From: Verrucomicrobiales bacterium
GTDB taxonomy: Bacteria; Verrucomicrobiota; Verrucomicrobiia; Limisphaerales; UBA1096
DNA length: 10,292 bases
Direction: 5' to 3'
Assembly (NCBI GenBank): GCA_028817635.1
Contig: JAPPPH010000240.1
Span: 1-10,292, forward strand
Shown here: positions 7,027 to 10,292 of the stretch, in pieces
Layout of the letters: the number at the start of each line of letters is the position of its first letter
How positions within the stretch are numbered: the stretch's first letter is position 1
Position numbers and translations under genes: made by a program
Notes under the pieces: generated by a model
Told to the model about the DNA's origin: nothing
Databases searched by the model: none
Seen by the model: the letters and a program-made list of their open reading frames with translations, nothing else

Positions 7027-7701
7027 ATGAAAACCAAGACACTACTATTGGCTGCGCTGCTGCTCGCCGGCTTGGCCAAGCCGCTGGCCGGCCCACTCGA
7101 GGCCGACGTCCACCTCACCTACCCGTTGACGGTGAAAAAACTGGAGAACATCTACATCGACGCAAGGCTGTACGAGTACGACCCGTGGCTGGCCGATGTC
7201 TCCGCCACGCTGGTCGATCATGTGGTGCTTGAGGACGTCGACTTTAGCACGACAGCCGATTCACTCGTGGACATCCATTTTTCGGCCAAGCGCAAGGCTC
7301 GCATGAAGTACTACGTCACCGCCCGTACCTATTCCAAGAAGGGCGGCACGCTCTACTTTTTCATCGATGGATTCCAAAAACTATTCGAGCACAAGGACGA
7401 CGAGGAGATCGACGTCCGGATGAAGTCAAAGTTGGCCACCAAGAAACCGAAGGGCGACCCGGAAAAAGTCGGAGGCAACGACGACGATGGTGGGGAAGAA
7501 AACAGCGGCAAGATCACAGGCATCCACCGTGCGGTGGAAATCGAGTGGGAGGGAACCGACGGCGCTGAGTTCGCGCTGCAAAAGTCAAACGACCTCAAAA
7601 ACTGGGAGACGATTGAAACCCTCAGCGGCAACGGCGAGACGACGTCCGTTTTTCTGCGCGTCTCCGGCCGTACACAGTTTTGGCGGCTTCAACCGGAGTA
7701 G
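7027..7701 (+). CDS. secreted protein of unknown function with Verrucomicrobia-type C-terminal module
   Basis: Protein of 224 residues with a clear Sec signal peptide (MKTKTLLLAALLLAGLAKPLAG), so exported. The frame can be opened at GTG 7012, but ATG 7027 puts the charged residues directly before the hydrophobic core and is preferred. After the signal, residues about 25-130 form a beta-rich domain (DARLYEYDPWLADVSATLVD, later ARMKYYVTARTYSKKGGTLYF). I cannot name it firmly; a distant YbaY-like beta-sandwich is possible. A low-complexity acidic/lysine linker (about 131-157, NDDDGGEENSG) leads to a C-terminal module of about 65 residues (VEIEWEG, FALQKSNDLKNWETIE, ending FWRLQPE). I associate this type of module with secreted verrucomicrobial proteins, where it usually ends in FYRL/FWRL. 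A perfect 16-base palindrome copy sits in the signal-peptide codons. Followed after 49 bases by the NagB-like gene, possibly co-transcribed. Confidence 0.75.
   Translation: MKTKTLLLAALLLAGLAKPLAGPLEADVHLTYPLTVKKLENIYIDARLYEYDPWLADVSATLVDHVVLEDVDFSTTADSLVDIHFSAKRKARMKYYVTARTYSKKGGTLYFFIDGFQKLFEHKDDEEIDVRMKSKLATKKPKGDPEKVGGNDDDGGEENSGKITGIHRAVEIEWEGTDGAEFALQKSNDLKNWETIETLSGNGETTSVFLRVSGRTQFWRLQPE
7068..7083. repeat. palindrome copy in signal-peptide codons
   Basis: CGGCTTGGCCAAGCCG is a perfect 16-base palindrome sharing the GCTTGGCCAAGC core. Read as G-L-A-K-P near the signal-peptide cleavage region. The divergent PSD1 gene also has a copy in its signal peptide. Confidence 0.9.
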
Positions 7702-7750
7702 CCGCGTAAATTGACTTGCGCCGGGGAGGGGCATTCGAGAGCGTCTCGGC

Positions 7751-8683
7751 ATGCCACGCAAGTTGAGCACCATTGCCCCGGACTGGTGGGATTACACCAC
7801 GCTCGAGGACGACCTCATTCGCGACGCGGCCGCGCTTTCGCCGACCGATCTCGAGCAACTGTCGCGCCCCGGTTTTCGTGTGGTCATGTACGACACGCTT
7901 GAGGATTTTTATCTCGCCGAGGCTCTCGAGTACATCGTCGCATGGCGACAGGCGACCGCCGACAACCCGGTCGGCATCTGCGGCCCGATCGGTCCCACCG
8001 AGCAATTGCCGCTCGTCGCCCGGCTGGTCAATGAGCTGGGGCTATCGTTGAAGCACGCGCATTTTTGGGGGATGGACGAATGGGTCGGCGACGACGGACG
8101 CGAGGTGCCCACAGATCATCCGCTCTCTTTCGAGCGTGCCGACCGCGAGATGTGTTTCGACCGTATCGATTCTGCACTCGCGATGCCGGAGGAAAACCTA
8201 CATTTTCCAAAAGCAGACACCACCGCCTTTCGCGAAAGCTGGAGTGGCGTGTGCTGCGCGGTCATGCAGGGCGGGCAGGGTGACATCAAGCATTGGGCAT
8301 TCAATGACCCGCTCCGGCGCGAGGGCGAGTTTGCCGATGAGCCGCCTTCTCCGGAGGTGTACCGAAAGCTGGCCACGCGCGTCGTCGAGTTGCACCCGAT
8401 CACCCTCGCGCAAAACGCCCGCACGTCCGGCGGCGGCAACATCACCATGGTGCCGCAGCGCGCCGTCACCGTTGGGCCGGTCGAGACTTGGCAGTCGGAG
8501 AAGGTCAGCATCTGGCAGGCCGGCACGCACGACAACCCGTTTGGACAGCGGCTCACCGCCCTGATGATTTCCAAGGGCATCGCCGACAGCAGCGTGCCGA
8601 TGTCACTGCTCGCCGATCATCCCAACGTGCAGTTCAACTACTACCGTGGCGGCCTCGGCACCTGCTCGGTGGAGATGCACTAA
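7751..8683 (+). CDS. NagB/SIS-like sugar-phosphate isomerase homologue
   Basis: Cytoplasmic protein of 310 residues related to glucosamine-6-phosphate deaminase/isomerase (NagB); E. coli NagB is 266 residues. The extra length is mostly an N-terminal extension of about 40 residues. Matching landmarks: GICGPIGPTEQLPLV (75-89) at the phosphate-binding loop, FWGMDEWVG (105-113) matching NagB FNMDEYVG, HPLSF (123-127), MPEENLHF (145-152), GGQGDIKHWAFNDP (174-187) matching GVGNDGHIAFNEP, and RAVTVGP near 238-244. The first catalytic Asp (D109) and the His (H181) are kept. The position of NagB D141 is I179, with an Asp one residue earlier, and E148 is replaced by D186. Deaminase activity is therefore doubtful and a related aldose/ketose-phosphate reaction or a non-enzymatic role is possible. 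ATG 7751 is the first start and the ribosome site is weak. Converges with the ceramidase-like gene, 23 bases away. Confidence 0.8.
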   Translation: MPRKLSTIAPDWWDYTTLEDDLIRDAAALSPTDLEQLSRPGFRVVMYDTLEDFYLAEALEYIVAWRQATADNPVGICGPIGPTEQLPLVARLVNELGLSLKHAHFWGMDEWVGDDGREVPTDHPLSFERADREMCFDRIDSALAMPEENLHFPKADTTAFRESWSGVCCAVMQGGQGDIKHWAFNDPLRREGEFADEPPSPEVYRKLATRVVELHPITLAQNARTSGGGNITMVPQRAVTVGPVETWQSEKVSIWQAGTHDNPFGQRLTALMISKGIADSSVPMSLLADHPNVQFNYYRGGLGTCSVEMH

Positions 8684-8706
8684 GAAATAACGGTGCTACA
8701 GCTCCT

Positions 8707-10292
8707 TTAGTCCAGCGCTTGGCCAAGTTTTTGGAGGAGGACTTTGTCGGGCTGCTTTGTGTCGAGGGCGAACCAGCGCTTGGAGCCTTGGCCAAGCGAG
8801 CGGACGGCGAACTCCACCGCGCCGTCGTCGTTGACCGGGACGCGCGTCAGTGACACGAAGAAAAAACCGCCGGAGTCCACGGCAGATGTCCATGTCGGCA
8901 GGTAGATCAGCTCCACTGTTTTGTCGTCCGACACCCATCGGGAGAGTTCGCGAGTCACGTCGAATCGAAGTTTTTCCTCGCCGCCGATGGACAATGAAAA
9001 GCCGTCGGTCTGCGGCTCGGTTATCCAGCCCACACCGCCGGTAAATCCGTAGACGAGTGCCGTGCCGGCCAGCTTGGAAAACGGCGGCGTGACCCATGCC
9101 AACTCCGTGCCAATTTTTTGTTGGCGGATGAATCCACGGGGAACGAAGTCGCCGGCGAAGTTATGCCATTCGGTTGCTTCCTGATCTGTTGACGTCACCC
9201 TGGCCACGGGCGGTTGGGCGATGCGCGCGTAACGGCGGAGCGTTTGGATGAGATGCTGCTCGGCGTCGGACCGGTCGCCGCCCACCCAGTCGGCAAGCCG
9301 CTTGAACGCCAGCGATTCGCCACTGGGCGCCTTGTGGAAGGGCGACGGCTCCTGTCCCGGCTTGGCCGCAAATTCACTGCCGACCAGTTCCCGGATGGTG
9401 TTCACCAGCTTGTCCTCGACCGCGGAATCGTACCGCCCGGGCTGTTCGTAGTAGACCTGCGAAAAGTCCGCCTCGTAGCCGCCCTCGCGGAGGATGCGGC
9501 GGGAGGGGATGTAGCCCGGCATGTCGTTGGCCCACGCGTTGAGCCAGAGGCGCGACCAGTCGAGCTCACGCTTGAGCCGCACGGAGTAGTCAACCACCAC
9601 CTCTCCGGCGAGAAAGACCATCGCCAGGTCGGTGTCGAATTTCCAAACCGAGACCGGGTAGTTGACCTCGGCGGGAATCTCCCCGGTGGCATCGAGCCTG
9701 GCCAGCATCGCCTTGGCCAACTGATGGTGAAACCCGCCGGACTTGAGCTGTTCCTCCCAGTGCGCACGCGGCTTGGGCTTGGCTAGCGGCAGCTTGATTT
9801 GCCGCGCGACGATCGTGGGGGCGCCACCGAGAGGGGTGGTTTTTTCGGCGAGCAGTCGCTTGGTCTCCGTGGCGATGGCGCGACCGTGTTCCTCCGCAAT
9901 GGCGAGGTTGCCGCTTGGCTGAGGGCCGACGTCCGCACCGCAGCCGATGGTCATCAGCGACACAGCCTTGCCAAACTCCTTTTCGATCCAAGTGTTCGCG
10001 AACCCGGCCCAATCGCCGCTGATGCGGTTGCGCCCGCCGACCGTCGTGCAGTGGCAGGCGTAGTTTGCCCAGACGGCGCGCACGTCGCCTTTCGCATCGC
10101 GTGCGGCCAGAACCGGCAGGCTGTGGTCGACCGGCGCGTTCCGTTGGTGGCCAAACCCGGCCCAGTTGCCGTTGTTGATCACCCGCCGGTTGCCGCCGAA
10201 GGTCGCGCGCCCCTGCGCCCATTCGAGCGTCATCGGCTCGCGCCGAGTCAGGGCCTCGGCGACGGCCTGCTGCATTTTATCGATGACGAAGT
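8707..10292 (-). CDS. neutral/alkaline ceramidase-like hydrolase, 5' end cut by window
   Basis: Neutral/alkaline non-lysosomal ceramidase family, which hydrolyses the amide bond of ceramides outside the cytoplasm. Many planctomycete and verrucomicrobial homologues have unknown substrates. The frame is open to the window edge, with a first Met at 10275 preceded in frame by FVIDK, so the signal peptide and early N-terminal part, including the first zinc-ligand His, lie outside. Numbered from that Met: NYACHCTTVGG (71-81, H75 a likely zinc ligand), GDWAGFANTWIEKEFG (87-102), GCGADVGPQPSGN (111-123), FLAGEVVVDYS (221-231, E225 a likely zinc ligand) and NAWANDMPGYIPSRRIL (246-262). About 190 C-terminal residues (about 335-522) do not look like the usual Ig-like ceramidase tail and resemble a separate beta-rich domain. 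Palindrome copies encode KLGQALD at the C-terminus and SLGQG. Family call good; substrate unknown. Confidence 0.8.
   Translation of the reverse strand, partial: FVIDKMQQAVAEALTRREPMTLEWAQGRATFGGNRRVINNGNWAGFGHQRNAPVDHSLPVLAARDAKGDVRAVWANYACHCTTVGGRNRISGDWAGFANTWIEKEFGKAVSLMTIGCGADVGPQPSGNLAIAEEHGRAIATETKRLLAEKTTPLGGAPTIVARQIKLPLAKPKPRAHWEEQLKSGGFHHQLAKAMLARLDATGEIPAEVNYPVSVWKFDTDLAMVFLAGEVVVDYSVRLKRELDWSRLWLNAWANDMPGYIPSRRILREGGYEADFSQVYYEQPGRYDSAVEDKLVNTIRELVGSEFAAKPGQEPSPFHKAPSGESLAFKRLADWVGGDRSDAEQHLIQTLRRYARIAQPPVARVTSTDQEATEWHNFAGDFVPRGFIRQQKIGTELAWVTPPFSKLAGTALVYGFTGGVGWITEPQTDGFSLSIGGEEKLRFDVTRELSRWVSDDKTVELIYLPTWTSAVDSGGFFFVSLTRVPVNDDGAVEFAVRSLGQGSKRWFALDTKQPDKVLLQKLGQALD
8716..8727. 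repeat. palindrome copy at 3' end of CDS and between convergent genes
   Basis: CGCTTGGCCAAG lies in the last codons of the ceramidase-like gene (K-L-G-Q-A-L-D-stop) and 32 bases beyond the stop of the convergent NagB-like gene. No T-tract accompanies it. Confidence 0.85.
8787..8798. repeat. palindrome copy, in CDS, with adjacent half site
   Basis: CTTGGCCAAGCG inside the ceramidase-like gene, read as S-L-G-Q-G on the minus strand. A half site CGCTTGG lies at 8777-8783, so the pair may be a decayed double copy. Confidence 0.85.
9712..9720. repeat. palindrome core TTGGCCAA, in CDS
   Basis: CTTGGCCAA keeps the 8-base palindromic core but not the flanks. Read as Q-L-A-K on the minus strand in the ceramidase-like gene. 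Further half sites in the same gene are CGGCTTGGCCGC near 9358, GGCTTGGCTAGCG near 9776 and CGCTTGGCTGAG near 9912. Confidence 0.6.

Noticed and set aside
7736..7748. Small hairpin CGAGA-GCG-TCTCG just before the NagB-like start
   Set aside because: A five-base stem is expected by chance in GC-rich DNA, and nothing else marks it as regulatory.
1..10292. CRISPR arrays, tRNA or rRNA genes
   Set aside because: The only recurrent sequence is the irregularly spaced palindrome, and no cloverleaf or rRNA-like stretch was seen.

Overview
The window looks like a chromosomal segment of a Verrucomicrobia/Planctomycetes-type bacterium. The basis is three large proteins built from families expanded in that superphylum: a PSD5/PSD4/PSCyt3/PSD2 protein (DUF1595-DUF1592-DUF1588-DUF1585), a Tat-exported DUF1552 protein, and a PSC1-PSCyt2-PSD1 cytochrome-like protein (DUF1549/DUF1553). 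A secreted protein ending in a C-terminal module that I associate with Verrucomicrobia tips the balance that way. Host genes are GC-rich (40 of 60 bases at 1261-1320). Shine-Dalgarno signals are weak or absent and several genes start with TTG or GTG. No rRNA, tRNA, CRISPR, transposase or integrase was seen.

Layout: (1) 1-2999, + strand: the 3' part of the DUF1592-type gene followed by its usual DUF1552 partner. (2) About 3024-4559: an AT-richer island (26-27 of 60 bases GC in two lines counted) holding one orphan gene (3081-3998, +) and an overlapping DUF4160/DUF2442 pair (4492-4030, -). (3) 4594-6897, - strand: the PSC1-PSD1 protein, without the DUF1501 gene that often follows it. (4) 7027-8683, + strand: a small secreted protein and a NagB/SIS-like isomerase homologue with an altered active-site motif. 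(5) 8707-10292, - strand: a neutral/alkaline ceramidase-like hydrolase with an unusual C-terminal beta domain, cut by the window edge.

The most striking signal is a dispersed perfect palindrome with consensus CGCTTGGCCAAGCG. The 10-mer CTTGGCCAAG occurs 10 times in 10,292 bases, against about 0.01 expected for a random 10-mer. Many one- or two-mismatch variants and half sites also occur. Copies lie inside genes, where they are translated in different frames (LGQA, LAK, and AWLG in a variant), and between genes, preferentially just downstream of stop codons. Three intergenic copies bracket the two parts of the AT-rich island. This resembles a highly iterated palindrome such as cyanobacterial HIP1, but with a different core. 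I know of no named element with this sequence, and it is the best candidate here for something undescribed.

Functionally, the PSD/PSCyt and DUF1552 proteins are probably exported envelope or periplasmic proteins with c-type heme motifs. The partial ceramidase-like protein and the small signal-peptide protein would also act outside the cytoplasm. The NagB-like protein is cytoplasmic. The DUF4160/DUF2442 pair and the orphan gene look like acquired accessory genes.
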